The position numbers were made by a program, and so were the translations under genes. Of a stretch of 64,000 bases of DNA, positions 1 to 9,684 are shown in pieces. Numbering within the stretch: the first letter of the stretch is position 1; each line of letters begins with the position of its first letter. The notes below the pieces were generated by a model that saw only the letters and a program-made list of their open reading frames with translations, did no database searches and had not been told where the DNA came from. Source of the DNA: UBA11591 sp040220895 (lineage in GTDB: Bacteria; Bacteroidota; Bacteroidia; Flavobacteriales_E; Vicingaceae); contig JAVJVY010000018.1 in NCBI GenBank assembly GCA_040220895.1, positions 1 to 64,000 of the forward strand. Reading direction: 5' to 3'.

Positions 1-78
1 GACCGGTCAGTCCGACTTATGCAAGAAAAAGGTTCAGATTTGGTAAATTCACACCTGTAGATGGTATTTGGTAGCCAG

Positions 79-948
79 ATGAAAACCCATTTCAATATTC
101 TTTTTTTTGCACTGCTCTTTTCACTGGGAACTCGAGGTGGAACATTAATTGAATATTCATATGAATCAGAGGTTGAAATCAGAAAAATTTCATCGCTGAA
201 TCGAATTTCAAATAAGGAATCGGTCCGATACATCAAAGTGGAATGGAGCACTAAAACTAAGTTTCCTAAACAGCTCCTCAGCTTTCCCAATCTCAAAGAA
301 TTAGTGCTTATGAATTGTAGGTTGATCGAAATTCCGGACGAGATCAGTGAATTCAAAAAATTACATCGGTTGGAATTTATTACCTGTGCAATTCAAAAAA
401 TTTCAGATTCAATTGGATCCCTGGATAGTTTGGAAAAGTTAACAATAACATATAGTTCGTTTTCTTCACTTCCTGCATCATGCAATAAATTGGTAAGACT
501 AAGGGAGTTAATCCTAAGGGGTAATGAAAGCCTTAGTTTTGATACCGTGATTTATTTTGAATCTCTTAAAAAACTTGAGTTATTGAATTGCAAGGCCACT
601 AAAACCTTGCCATATGGAATAGAAAACTTATTAGAATTGGAATGGCTTGCCATTGGCGGAACTTCAATAAATTTCGAGCAGGAACTCCGAAGATGCGAGA
701 ACTTGAAAAATCTTGAATACTTGGATATTACATATTCAGAATTAAAAGAAATTCCGGAATCCATATTTAAAATACAGAGTTTAAAAGATCTCAATTTAAG
801 GGGAAATGATTTCACCTATTTTCCGCCTGAAATTAGAAAATTGTACAACCTTAAAAAGCTTCATTTAGCTTTCAATCAATCCGAAATTAAAAGATCTGAC
901 CGGGAGTTGTTGAAAGAAGCGCTTCCCTATTGCCAGATTATGTATTGA
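79..948 (+). CDS. Secreted leucine-rich-repeat protein
   Basis: The product is a leucine-rich-repeat (LRR) protein, probably exported. The reading frame is open from an ATG at 61, but the ATG at 79 is preferred because it starts a normal signal peptide (MKTHF then a hydrophobic run). From about residue 60 the protein contains repeated LRR units of the form LxxLxLxxxxLxxLPxxIxxLxxL, for example LRELILRGN, LKDLNLRGN and LKKLHLAFN. LRR solenoids usually bind other proteins or surface ligands. There is no T9SS C-terminal domain, so it is probably periplasmic or surface-associated. It stands alone, with a 426-bp gap downstream. The LRR class is clear; the ligand and biological role cannot be read from the sequence. 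Confidence 0.8.
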   Translation: MKTHFNILFFALLFSLGTRGGTLIEYSYESEVEIRKISSLNRISNKESVRYIKVEWSTKTKFPKQLLSFPNLKELVLMNCRLIEIPDEISEFKKLHRLEFITCAIQKISDSIGSLDSLEKLTITYSSFSSLPASCNKLVRLRELILRGNESLSFDTVIYFESLKKLELLNCKATKTLPYGIENLLELEWLAIGGTSINFEQELRRCENLKNLEYLDITYSELKEIPESIFKIQSLKDLNLRGNDFTYFPPEIRKLYNLKKLHLAFNQSEIKRSDRELLKEALPYCQIMY

Positions 949-1374
949 TTGTTGGTAATAAGAATAACAAAAACCTAAATACGACCTCATTTTTTCATTC
1001 CACTTTTTTGGTTAAAAATTTGAAGTTTTGCTTTCTTAATTGAGGACTATAGCCAAATACCTTTGGACTAACCCTGTACTTTTATTTAATTCATCAGATC
1101 CCAATTTGCCTTTAACCGGAAAAAATTTGTTCAGGGATAAAACTTAGTTTTTCTAAATCAACGAATTACCATAAATTTTTATTTCGGACACGTTATACAA
1201 CAGCCAACACCTTGCAATGCTGCTGGTCAATTGGATTACATGTCTGACTATCAACAAGGTATCATTCTGATTTCCAAGAATTATACACAATCGAGCTGTA
1301 AGTTTCCCGCCATATTTCCTTTTTCCTGTGATTCCTCCCCTATAATTTAGAGAGCTAATTTAATTGTTGATAAA
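949..1374. other. Intergenic region, no supported gene
   Basis: This AT-rich spacer of 426 bp lies between the LRR gene and the OmpH-like operon. A plus-strand frame is open from 1141 to 1350 but has no convincing start or family resemblance. A TAATTTAG sequence at 1343-1350 is a 7-of-8 match to the Bacteroidetes -7 box TAnnTTTG, 25 bp before the next start, but no TTG sits at the right distance upstream. No RNA gene or clear terminator was seen. Confidence 0.5.
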
Positions 1375-1911
1375 ATGCGAAATACGATTCATTTAATAGT
1401 GAGCAGCTTGGCCGTGGTTGGCGTGGTGGTGCTTTTTTTAACCAAGAACCAGCAAGGCAATGGCCACAAAATCGCCTATGTCGAAAGCTTGAAATTAATG
1501 GAACATTATCCACCGATGAAAAAGTTGTCAGAGGAGGTAAAGATAAAAACTACTGTTGTTCGGGCTAGAATTGACAGTATACAAGGGGCGATTCAAATGG
1601 ATATGGCCTCGCTGGAAGCAAGGCGTGGAACCATGCCATTGGAACAGCAACAATCGGCTTTCAAAGAGCTTCAGGAAAAGGAGCAAAAAGCCAGGCAATA
1701 CGCCGAACAAGTGCAGCGCAAACTTCAGGCGGATAATCAAGAAGTGCTAAAAGAAATGATGAATAGGGTGAATGCCCATGTGAAAGAATACGGCGAGGAA
1801 CATGATTTCCAGATCATTCTTGGCGCAAGTGGTAACGGAAATCTGGCTTATGCGGATAAGGCCATAGATATTACGGACGAACTCATTGATGAGTTGAATT
1901 CAAGTTTGTAA
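1375..1911 (+). CDS. OmpH/Skp-like periplasmic chaperone family protein
   Basis: The 178-residue protein has an N-terminal hydrophobic segment (about residues 5-23, signal anchor or signal peptide) followed by KIAYVESLKLME, which matches the start of the mature OmpH/Skp fold. A long charged, Gln/Glu/Lys-rich coiled coil spans about residues 45-150, and a short C-terminal strand region ends with DITDELIDELN. Skp-family proteins hold unfolded outer-membrane proteins in the periplasm. Its stop overlaps the start of the next gene by one base (TAATG), so it leads a translationally coupled operon with a lipoprotein and a giant RHS-like secreted protein. It may be a dedicated chaperone for that protein, which is inference from position only. 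Confidence 0.75.
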   Translation: MRNTIHLIVSSLAVVGVVVLFLTKNQQGNGHKIAYVESLKLMEHYPPMKKLSEEVKIKTTVVRARIDSIQGAIQMDMASLEARRGTMPLEQQQSAFKELQEKEQKARQYAEQVQRKLQADNQEVLKEMMNRVNAHVKEYGEEHDFQIILGASGNGNLAYADKAIDITDELIDELNSSL

Positions 1912-2525
1912 TGAAGCTTAGACTTTCCTATTTCATCAGGTTCTTAGGTGCCTTGCTAGTCTTGTGTATAACGACTTCCTGTCAAAAGGAAAGCGATAGA
2001 AACGGAATATTGGCCTTCATTAATGATGAGACCAGAGGATTGATAAAGGTGAGGGAAAATGGTGATTATAAGATTCAAATCGCCTATTACCCAAGCGATT
2101 TAATGGCCCTTCGTGAAATTGAAAGTGCAGGGTTCAATGGGAATCCCGACAGTGTGTTGGAAGAATTAAACGACATGTTTTATCTGCATTTATCCTTTTC
2201 TATAAAGAATCAAGAACTGTTAAACCGCTTTGCCTATGATGCTGATCTGTATCAAAAAGTAAATCGGGATTTTAGTTTTAACATGAAAGATTACATCGAA
2301 ATCATTACGTCTGAAAAAGAAGTAATTCCATGCATGTATGCCCATGCGCCGCTAACTTTTGGCATGAGTAAAGCAAATACCTTATTAATGTGTTATTCCA
2401 AAGAATTACTCGAAGACGCAGATTGGATCAGGATTAGAATTAATGATCCGGGGATGGGCTATGGCTATCAACAGGTTAAAATTAACGTGGAAGACATTGA
2501 AGAATTACCAAGATTGAAAATATGA
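1911..2525 (+). CDS. Putative lipoprotein of unknown function
   Basis: The 204-residue protein begins with a lipoprotein signal peptide: a hydrophobic run ending in ITTSC, with the lipidated cysteine at residue 24, followed by QKESD. The mature part has no family I recognise. It is mixed alpha/beta in appearance, without repeats or a sorting domain. It starts on the last base of the OmpH-like gene and its own stop overlaps the next start as ATGA (2522-2525), so the three genes are almost certainly cotranscribed and translationally coupled. The operon position suggests an envelope accessory role for the RHS-like protein downstream. Confidence 0.75.
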   Translation: MKLRLSYFIRFLGALLVLCITTSCQKESDRNGILAFINDETRGLIKVRENGDYKIQIAYYPSDLMALREIESAGFNGNPDSVLEELNDMFYLHLSFSIKNQELLNRFAYDADLYQKVNRDFSFNMKDYIEIITSEKEVIPCMYAHAPLTFGMSKANTLLMCYSKELLEDADWIRIRINDPGMGYGYQQVKINVEDIEELPRLKI

Positions 2526-5500
2526 AAAGAAGTAAGTCAGCTTTATGGTTTATGAGGAGTTTTAGCATGCTAACCCTCATTTTCTTTCTCAATACAATCG
2601 TTTCGCCTTCCGTGGCATGGGCCTTATCCGATAGCCCGTTTCAGCGCGAATATGCCTCGTATGAAAACGGTACCACTGATTTAGTGAATCTATTAACCGG
2701 AAACCTGGTATATGCCATTCCAATAATAAGCGTGCCTTCACCCGAAGGTGGATTTCCGATTACTTTGAGCTATCATTCAGGCATTACCCCCGAAGAAGAT
2801 GCCAGTTGGGTAGGATTGGGCTGGAACATTAATTTGGGTTCTGTAAATCGTTCCGTTTCAGTCTATCCTGACGATTTCAAGGGCGAAACTTCCTACACAT
2901 CAATGAAAGACCCCGGTTTCTATGGCAGTTCTTATTCTTGGTTTGGGTGGCTTAAATTTGGTTGGGACTCCAGGTACGGTACAGGCAGTTGGGGATTAGT
3001 AAATCTTGGTATTATGTCATTCGGATGGGGAAGCCAAGCTGGATTTGAAGCACTTGGGGTGAGCATTGATCCATACGGTGACGTTTCAGTTGATGCTGTG
3101 AGTTTTGGTATGGCGGTTATAAGCATCGCCCTTGCCATACCATCCGGTGGAGTTTCGGTGGCAACTCAATTAGCCATGGACGCAGCCATTGGAATAGCTG
3201 CGGCTGTAGTTGTTGAAGCTATAAGCGTTTTAACAGCTCCGGCAGGAAAATCAGTGAACATGAACCATTGGAACGTGACCTATCCTTCCAAAAAACTGGT
3301 TGGAAAATCAGAGTATGGAGCTTATTTGAACGCCACATTGCAAGAAGAGCTCTTTGGGGCAATTTATTTAGGGGATCTTCCAACACAGCCTTTTTCTTAT
3401 AAAGGCCCCGTAGTCCATTACGGCACCGGCACCTATACTAACAACACTGCTTTTCCCGGTCCATTTGACCTAAATACAGCAGATTTATTCAGTGATTACC
3501 ATACCAATTATGACGCGGCGGCCATACTACTACACCCATTAATGGGTGGTCAAGATTTCTCGGGTTCGTGGCCCTGGTTATATAATCCAAGTACGGCAAA
3601 AAGACCGGCCAGCGACATGCACATGGCCATGAGAGGTTCCTCAGTTTATGATAATAACGCACCTTCACATATTTCTTACGATTATTACAGGGTGAACGGT
3701 CCAGGTGTATCAGGGAATATTAGACCATACAGAAATGACATGGGTTCCTTGGCTTTATCAACAACCGTTGGTAATGTTCAACGCTATAATTTGATAAAAT
3801 TCGACAAATTTGAAGACTATCCGGTGCAATTTGAATACACTGGTGCTGCATCCAATTACTACAGCTACCACATCAGTGGAAACGACATCACCAATCCCGC
3901 TTATGGGATGGGATACAGCAATTTTGGTAACACGTATGCCGGAATACTTGGTGCAAGGGTTGACTTACAGCTGGATGAACTTTACTTGCCAAACAAACGT
4001 CGTCAAGCAGACAGAGCAGGTCTTAAAGCGGGTCACATGGAAGGTGCTAGATTCGTTAAATGGCGAAGAGGGACCGAAAAAAATACAACGAAATCAGATG
4101 TAACACATGTACATACAAACGATGGTAATATTATCGGTCAGTATGAAATTACCAGTGCTGATGGCACGGTTTATATTTATGGAGAACCAGTTCACAATCT
4201 TTTTGAACGATCCTATTCTGGTACTACAGATGGAAGCATTAAAGGAGACCGTTGGATAAGCGACGCCTACGGTGTCCATTGGTTATTGACGGAGATTCAT
4301 TATTCAGATTATTATGATAATAATAACAATGATGTAGCTGATGCCGGCGATTTTGGTGGTTGGGTTAAATTGAACTATTCAAAATTCTCTGATGATTACC
4401 AATATCGATTCCCTTACACAAATAACGACTTCATATATCCACCCGATGGTAAACTGGACCATTATAGCTATTCAGGTGGAAAACGCGAGCTTGTCTATTT
4501 GGAATCTATCCAAACAAGAACTCATATTGCCATATTCATAAAGGATATCAGGTGGGATGGTCGTGGATATTATGATGCTAGTTTACCCCTTGCTCAATCA
4601 AAACCAACTTCATCTTTAATGCTAAAAGAGATTGTACTCCTAACTAACGAAAAATATAACGAAATGATGAGTAGTTCTAACCCTCTCGATCCAGGAACAG
4701 GGCTTGGTGCAAGTAACTATCCTCAGCTGATAAATGGAGAGAAAATTGAGAATTCATACGACTTAGGAGACATTACAACGAACGTGCGATCATTCCTCAA
4801 TACGAATCAGGTACAAAAAATTGAGTTTAACTATGAAGATGGGAGCATCAACCCCGATGGTAGCCCGGTTAATACCGAATGCCTTTGTCACAAAACTGTC
4901 AATTCGTTTGATATCATAAATGGTGACGCGCCAAGGTTTTCAGATACCATGGATAAATACGACAATAAAAAATGCAAATTGACTCTTCGGTCAATATCAA
5001 CTAAAGTACAGGGGGATAAAAAATACATGCCTGATTATGATTTTTATTATTCAGACAAGAATCCCAATTATGATGAGGATAAATGGGATAAATGGGGCAT
5101 GTATTACTCAGATGGTCTGCATTTCCACAATCGACACGATTATATTGCTTCCAAAGAAACCAATAGAGAAGAGGACTATTGGCACCTTAAAACCATTGTT
5201 TCGCCTACCGGAAGCAAAATTGACATCAACTACGAGCGGGACTCATATTCTCAAGTTGCAGATGTCGGTGTAATAAAAGATATAAAAGTGACTGATTATA
5301 TTCCTGGCACTAAACACTTCAAATTTAACACCGAATCAGACTACATCGACCAAATAAAAGTAGGCGACGATGTATTCATTAATGCCAGTATGAATTATAC
5401 CGTCAATTCAATTCCAGATGAATATCAATTTGTTACGATTTCAACAGTCAAGAGTGTGACAAAAACCACACCGTATTCGGGACAAATAGAATTGAATCAT

Positions 5501-7639
5501 TTTCCAAATTTCTCTGGCACTTATACAAGCATGAACGCCGCACTGCTTTATTGGAACCCAAAAGAAATTGACGGAGGAGATGTTAGAGTGTCCAAAGTAA
5601 TTGCAAGCAATGAACTTGGGCAGTCTTTTGTTACCAAGTATGAATATGAATTGTTTTCTAATCCCGGAACAACTTCGGGTGTAGTTTCCAAAGAACCTGA
5701 ATGGTCAAAAAATCATAAATATGATTTTGAAGAGAAATTTGATTACCCTAGTACTGGTGTTTACTACAAGAACGTTTCAGTCCTTAGTAATTATAATGAA
5801 GCAAATGGAAGTTATGAAATGAGAAAGGAATTTGAGTTCCAAACAATTGAAAAAAACATGGTTGTTGAAGAGAGCATCCCGATTACAAATCCTAGCGGTT
5901 GGTATGCGGAACAAGGAAGTCAAGTAAGCCCCGGGGGGCCAAATCACTATACGAATTGGCATTATACAAAATCAAATTTTCACATCACGAATGACCTTTC
6001 TTCGATGGGTCGTGTAAATGCGATGCGAGATTATACTGGCAAAGGACACTTAATCAATCAAACCATTTACAACTATAAAAACAGAGAGGACTACTTATCT
6101 GAAACAAAGAATTTAGCCGATCCAAGCCACAATGGAAATCTATATGTAGATAGCTTTCCGGGACTTCGAACAGAAGGATCTTTTGTGACACATCAGACTA
6201 AGGGTCCCGACAACGTGAAAGGGGTCAATACCAACTGGCGATTTCATTTTTATCGTACCACGAAAGTTGAATTTCCTAATATTCTGGAGTCTACCCAGAT
6301 TATGAAAAATGGCTATGAATATACCTTGCGAAATGTTGAATATGACTATTACACCGGTATCATTCTGAAACAAGAATATGCAAACAGTTTAGGATATAAA
6401 TATTTAACTGAAGTCATTCCTGCTTATAAAGCTTCTGGTCCCAATTATGATCTGTTAGCTAGTAAAATATATGACACTGTCAACAATAAGAATATGTTAA
6501 CGGCTGCTGCCATAAACAATCTATATGTTGACCACAAGGGTAATCCAGAGCTTTTAAATTCAGTTGCAACTACTTGGAATAGAGAGTGGGGAAGTATCAC
6601 ACACAAACCATGGCGCATGCAAGGACAATATGTTTGGAAAAATATAATAAATAAAGACGGTACATACATACCAAGTGCCAGCAGTCTCCCCGGAGCATAT
6701 GTCGACTTTAATCACGGCACACCATTTAGCAATAACGGCTGGGAAGTGATTTTTGAAAATACAAAATTCAACAACTACTCTGTCGCAGTTGAGACCCGAA
6801 CCGCCGGATACAATCATTATTCAGCGCTTCGAAAAGATAATAAAGAGGTCAATATTATCGGAACCGCGGCTAATTCCAGGTATGGAGAATTTACACACTC
6901 AGGTGCGGAATCGAATATTAATGCTCAGGGTTACTATGACGGAGATGTTACCCTGGGAGTTCCGGCATACAGAAGTCCCGAGATTTCTACTCCCTCGGTA
7001 ATTCCTCATACTGGTAACTACATGTACTCTGTACCCTATACCGGAAAAATATACTTGGTGATGAATATTGGAGACATCTACAATCCCATCAATGAAAAAA
7101 GTATCTACACCCTCTCACTTTGGCAGCACAATTATAATTTCAGTCAAAGTAACAAACCAACGGTCAAGGTGACATATCATTCAGGAAATTGGGATCCGTC
7201 TGAAAATATCGTTAAAAATGTTGTATCCAATTCAGTAACTAAAACGTTATCGGTTCCAAATTGCGGTGACCAGCGATTTGGTGATTGGCATTTGCTTACA
7301 CTGGAGGAAATTCTCGGGAGTGATGCTTTGAAGAGGGATTTAACCAAAATCGAAATTGAGATTGAAAATCCTGGCACCGGCACCATCTATTTTGATGATA
7401 TAAGATTTCAGCCTATAGACGCTTCTGTTCAAGCAATGGTTACCGATCCTGAAACCAATTTAACTACAGCAGTATTGAACAATGACAACGTTGCAACGAA
7501 AATGGAGTATTTCACAGACGAAGATTTTAAAGTTAGAAAACTAAAATATGTCTTCAAGGAAGTAATTGATAAAACGACTCCTGGCGACGGTGGATTTAAG
7601 AAAATAGCTTCAAAAGATTACAATGTACTAGACCATTAG
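2522..7639 (+). CDS. RHS-like giant secreted protein (1705 aa)
   Basis: This very long exported protein has a signal peptide (about residues 1-35, ending near VAWA). It then carries the hallmark opening of Bacteroidetes RHS-like proteins: LLTGNLVYAIPI, VPSPEGGFPITLSYHSG and WVGLGWNINLGSVNR at about residues 59-111. The remainder is Tyr/Asn/Gly-rich beta structure, as in large YD-repeat shells. The C-terminus (about residues 1620-1705) has FDDIRFQP, then DPETN and a Tyr/Phe-Thr-Asp-Glu-Asp segment that resemble the usual carboxy end of the shorter members. The gene therefore seems complete, but it lacks the hyperconserved RHS core and variable toxin tip of polymorphic toxins. No T9SS sorting domain is visible. 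It overlaps the upstream lipoprotein gene by 4 bp. The family assignment is from remembered motifs; a surface or secreted role is inferred. Confidence 0.75.
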   Translation: MKRSKSALWFMRSFSMLTLIFFLNTIVSPSVAWALSDSPFQREYASYENGTTDLVNLLTGNLVYAIPIISVPSPEGGFPITLSYHSGITPEEDASWVGLGWNINLGSVNRSVSVYPDDFKGETSYTSMKDPGFYGSSYSWFGWLKFGWDSRYGTGSWGLVNLGIMSFGWGSQAGFEALGVSIDPYGDVSVDAVSFGMAVISIALAIPSGGVSVATQLAMDAAIGIAAAVVVEAISVLTAPAGKSVNMNHWNVTYPSKKLVGKSEYGAYLNATLQEELFGAIYLGDLPTQPFSYKGPVVHYGTGTYTNNTAFPGPFDLNTADLFSDYHTNYDAAAILLHPLMGGQDFSGSWPWLYNPSTAKRPASDMHMAMRGSSVYDNNAPSHISYDYYRVNGPGVSGNIRPYRNDMGSLALSTTVGNVQRYNLIKFDKFEDYPVQFEYTGAASNYYSYHISGNDITNPAYGMGYSNFGNTYAGILGARVDLQLDELYLPNKRRQADRAGLKAGHMEGARFVKWRRGTEKNTTKSDVTHVHTNDGNIIGQYEITSADGTVYIYGEPVHNLFERSYSGTTDGSIKGDRWISDAYGVHWLLTEIHYSDYYDNNNNDVADAGDFGGWVKLNYSKFSDDYQYRFPYTNNDFIYPPDGKLDHYSYSGGKRELVYLESIQTRTHIAIFIKDIRWDGRGYYDASLPLAQSKPTSSLMLKEIVLLTNEKYNEMMSSSNPLDPGTGLGASNYPQLINGEKIENSYDLGDITTNVRSFLNTNQVQKIEFNYEDGSINPDGSPVNTECLCHKTVNSFDIINGDAPRFSDTMDKYDNKKCKLTLRSISTKVQGDKKYMPDYDFYYSDKNPNYDEDKWDKWGMYYSDGLHFHNRHDYIASKETNREEDYWHLKTIVSPTGSKIDINYERDSYSQVADVGVIKDIKVTDYIPGTKHFKFNTESDYIDQIKVGDDVFINASMNYTVNSIPDEYQFVTISTVKSVTKTTPYSGQIELNHFPNFSGTYTSMNAALLYWNPKEIDGGDVRVSKVIASNELGQSFVTKYEYELFSNPGTTSGVVSKEPEWSKNHKYDFEEKFDYPSTGVYYKNVSVLSNYNEANGSYEMRKEFEFQTIEKNMVVEESIPITNPSGWYAEQGSQVSPGGPNHYTNWHYTKSNFHITNDLSSMGRVNAMRDYTGKGHLINQTIYNYKNREDYLSETKNLADPSHNGNLYVDSFPGLRTEGSFVTHQTKGPDNVKGVNTNWRFHFYRTTKVEFPNILESTQIMKNGYEYTLRNVEYDYYTGIILKQEYANSLGYKYLTEVIPAYKASGPNYDLLASKIYDTVNNKNMLTAAAINNLYVDHKGNPELLNSVATTWNREWGSITHKPWRMQGQYVWKNIINKDGTYIPSASSLPGAYVDFNHGTPFSNNGWEVIFENTKFNNYSVAVETRTAGYNHYSALRKDNKEVNIIGTAANSRYGEFTHSGAESNINAQGYYDGDVTLGVPAYRSPEISTPSVIPHTGNYMYSVPYTGKIYLVMNIGDIYNPINEKSIYTLSLWQHNYNFSQSNKPTVKVTYHSGNWDPSENIVKNVVSNSVTKTLSVPNCGDQRFGDWHLLTLEEILGSDALKRDLTKIEIEIENPGTGTIYFDDIRFQPIDASVQAMVTDPETNLTTAVLNNDNVATKMEYFTDEDFKVRKLKYVFKEVIDKTTPGDGGFKKIASKDYNVLDH

Positions 7640-7642
7640 ATT

Positions 7643-8104
7643 ATGTATAAACTCAAAGTTATAATTGGTTTTTTTCTACTTGCTTTGTTTTCTCAAAGTA
7701 TGGCCCCAGCGCCGAACCCACCGGGTTTGATGACGCACTTAACGAGCAATAGATGGAGAGTGTCAACAGTCACTATCTCACCCGTACTTGATACTGGGGA
7801 AGTATCAATTTCTAATTTATTAACCTTGGAAGATTCCTGCTTTCTAGATGACTACATGGTATTTTTTCAAGACAGCACGGTTTGGTTTCGGGATGACACC
7901 CTGCCTTGTGGAAGTACTTTCAGATTAGAAAGCCGTGGTTGGTATTTTCAGAATGATTCGTCAGAAATATTCTACACGTTCAACGACTCCATCTCTGTGG
8001 TACTAAACCTTTCAGTACTAAACGACGATTCTTTGAAGTTTACTGAAGAACGTTTGGTAGGTTCAGAGACACATACCATTACTTATACCTATTTGTCATT
8101 TTGA
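7643..8104 (+). CDS. Small secreted lipocalin-like protein
   Basis: The 153-residue protein begins with a signal peptide (MYKLKVIIGFFLLALFSQ). The mature part opens with LTSNRWRVSTVTISP and alternates short beta strands with DS/DT turns, as in the lipocalin-like domains common in Bacteroidetes envelope proteins (typically W-x-hydrophobic near the start, ending in short beta hairpins). This assignment is tentative. It begins 3 bp after the stop of the RHS-like gene and is probably the last gene of the same operon. A small gene directly behind an RHS gene can encode an immunity protein, but the RHS-like protein has no visible toxin domain and this product is exported, so that reading is not favoured. 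Confidence 0.65.
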   Translation: MYKLKVIIGFFLLALFSQSMAPAPNPPGLMTHLTSNRWRVSTVTISPVLDTGEVSISNLLTLEDSCFLDDYMVFFQDSTVWFRDDTLPCGSTFRLESRGWYFQNDSSEIFYTFNDSISVVLNLSVLNDDSLKFTEERLVGSETHTITYTYLSF

Positions 8105-8336
8105 TTTCTTTTAAAAAAAGGATTGGGTTGATAATGCCATCTTATTTCTTATCAATTAGCCCTATTCAATACAATCAATTGAATTTGTGAAAATCGATTA
8201 GATCAAAATGACATTGTTGGTTGTCTCAATGGTAATTCTCAGTTGAAAGAGGAAGAATTTTTCCCAGCGAATGACCATTGAATTATTTCTGGTCTAAAAG
8301 AAAATAGATATTATTGTTAACACATTCCATACGAAA

Positions 8337-8858
8337 ATGATGCGTTCAAAATATATCATTCCGGTCCTCGCGGTACTATTGCTTAGCGGATGCGCTATTA
8401 ACATGTACACAAGCAACATGATTGTTAAAAACAGGATGATGAATTACAGTTCGACAGGAAAAACCGTCCACGTAGAATTTAGCGTCTCCAATGACGTGTA
8501 TGATTTTCATAAAAAGGTACTGAACAACCATATAGATACCATTAGGCTGGCCATGGATCAAAGTGTAGCCAATTCGGGATTGTTTTTAATTGATACGGTA
8601 AAATCACAATTGGTCATTCAGTCTGAGGTAATCTACTGCAAGCAACCTTCTTTCGGTCTGAATTATCCCACCGACCTAAAAATTCAATATGTGGTATTAG
8701 AAGAGGAAAAAGTGCTGTTCAATACGGAAGTGACTAACGAGTATGAAGCTGATTTTGCCGATGCATTTTCGGCAAGAAGAAGAGCGCGCATGTCTTTAGA
8801 AAATGCCATCAAACAAAATTTTGAGGAGTTTATCAAATTGATGCATGAACAATTTTAA
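8337..8858 (+). CDS. Putative lipoprotein
   Basis: The 173-residue product has a clear lipoprotein signal: a hydrophobic core ending LLSGC with the lipidated cysteine at residue 19. Two adjacent ATGs (8337 and 8340) are both possible starts. The mature domain is alpha/beta and lacks a family I recognise. It resembles periplasmic accessory lipoproteins in size and in its C-terminal helix rich in Lys, Glu and Arg. Its end overlaps the next coding region by 14 bp, suggesting that the two are coupled. Confidence 0.7.
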   Translation: MMRSKYIIPVLAVLLLSGCAINMYTSNMIVKNRMMNYSSTGKTVHVEFSVSNDVYDFHKKVLNNHIDTIRLAMDQSVANSGLFLIDTVKSQLVIQSEVIYCKQPSFGLNYPTDLKIQYVVLEEEKVLFNTEVTNEYEADFADAFSARRRARMSLENAIKQNFEEFIKLMHEQF

Positions 8859-9324
8859 GCGGAAGACTTTGGCAAGTATTATCAGGGGCCTATTTCAATT
8901 ACTGGTAGTTGGAATGCCCATGTACAGTTTTGGTCAAAATGATTCTTTGGTTTTTAAGTATCCCGAAGAGTTAACCTACAAAGCCGGTATCATTAAAACT
9001 GTTCCCGGCGAAATATATAAAGTAAAGGCCATTTCATTGATCAAAGCAAATAATAGGCTACAAGCTTCATATAAAAATCAAAACTTGAATTTTGGTTTAT
9101 TGGAATTGGATCAAATCAAGGTCCAAACAGGAAATAAGGCGTTGATCTGGGCATTGATTTTAGGAACTGCAGGAACCTGGTTTGGGCACGAAATAGTTAA
9201 GAATGGTGGCAGCAGTAATGCCTACATGATAGGAGCGGTTGGTGCAGGCTTGGGTGTGGTAATTGGAATAGGAAGAAAAAATTACAAAACGATTTACGAA
9301 GACGGATACTTCATCAGTCGTTAA
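8845..9324 (+). CDS. Putative membrane protein with glycine-rich transmembrane hairpin
   Basis: The 159-residue protein has an N-terminal signal or anchor (about residues 10-30), a soluble beta-rich middle containing YKVKAISLIKA, and two C-terminal hydrophobic segments (ALIWALILGTAGTWFGHEI and a Gly/Ala/Val-rich run near residues 125-145) followed by a short basic tail. The glycine-rich hairpin is reminiscent of glycine-zipper envelope proteins. Function is not recognised. It overlaps the lipoprotein gene by 14 bp, so the two probably act together at the envelope. A REP-like repeat starts at its stop codon. Confidence 0.65.
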   Translation: MNNFKRKTLASIIRGLFQLLVVGMPMYSFGQNDSLVFKYPEELTYKAGIIKTVPGEIYKVKAISLIKANNRLQASYKNQNLNFGLLELDQIKVQTGNKALIWALILGTAGTWFGHEIVKNGGSSNAYMIGAVGAGLGVVIGIGRKNYKTIYEDGYFISR

Positions 9325-9390
9325 TCCCGAATAGCCCAAGCGTCCACTTGCGCCATTCATGTGCCCTCAAACCTCATAAATCGTACTACA
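9323..9390 (+). repeat. REP-like hairpin repeat, copy 1
   Basis: The sequence from AATCCCGAATAG through the CGTCCACTTGCGCC core to CCTCATAAATC recurs at 19523-19590 with only a few mismatches. The core folds: CCAAG-CGTCCA-CTTGC here is a near-perfect inverted repeat, fully paired in copy 2 (GCGCAAG / CTTGCGC). It overlaps the stop codon of the preceding gene by two bases. Short, extragenic, hairpin-forming and repeated, it fits a REP or MITE-type element. Confidence 0.7.
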
Positions 9391-9684
9391 TAAGTGGTAA
9401 CTATATACGTGTTAGACCATATTTCATATTCTCCTAGGGTAGTACTAAGTAAGGTGCCGATTACTAGCAAACTACTCTTTTATATTCCTTAGCAGAGATT
9501 AAGACTGGAGAAACCTGCCTGCCAGAACACTGGGCTTGAGCGCCGGCAGGCAGGTATGCCGAGCTGCAAGGTTGGCAAGTAGTGGTCTTTGAAGAAATGT
9601 AGAAAATTTGGTTTTACAGAATCACCTACAATTGGCCTCTTAATTTAAACGAGAATTTGAAGTTATTATCAAAGTCTTTAAGCT
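9391..9684. other. Intergenic region with a 43-bp palindrome
   Basis: The stretch between copy 1 of the REP-like repeat and the small gene at 9685 has no supported gene. Its one notable structure is the long inverted repeat at 9513-9555, listed separately. The rest is ordinary AT-rich spacer. Confidence 0.5.
9513..9555. repeat. Inverted repeat, 11-bp perfect arms
   Basis: The left arm ACCTGCCTGCC (9513-9523) and the right arm GGCAGGCAGGT (9545-9555) are perfectly complementary and flank a 21-bp loop. It is too GC-rich for its surroundings and has no T-tract on either side, so a simple intrinsic terminator is unlikely. It probably belongs to a dispersed palindromic intergenic repeat. Confidence 0.65.

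Noticed and set aside
1..60. A short open frame ending in TAG at 58-60 and other open frames at the window edge
   Set aside because: The left edge gives too little sequence to tell a gene end from chance, and three frames differ with no family match.
1141..1350. A 69-codon open plus-strand frame in the first intergenic region
   Set aside because: It has no convincing start or signal, its end covers the likely promoter of the OmpH-like gene, and no family match was recognised.
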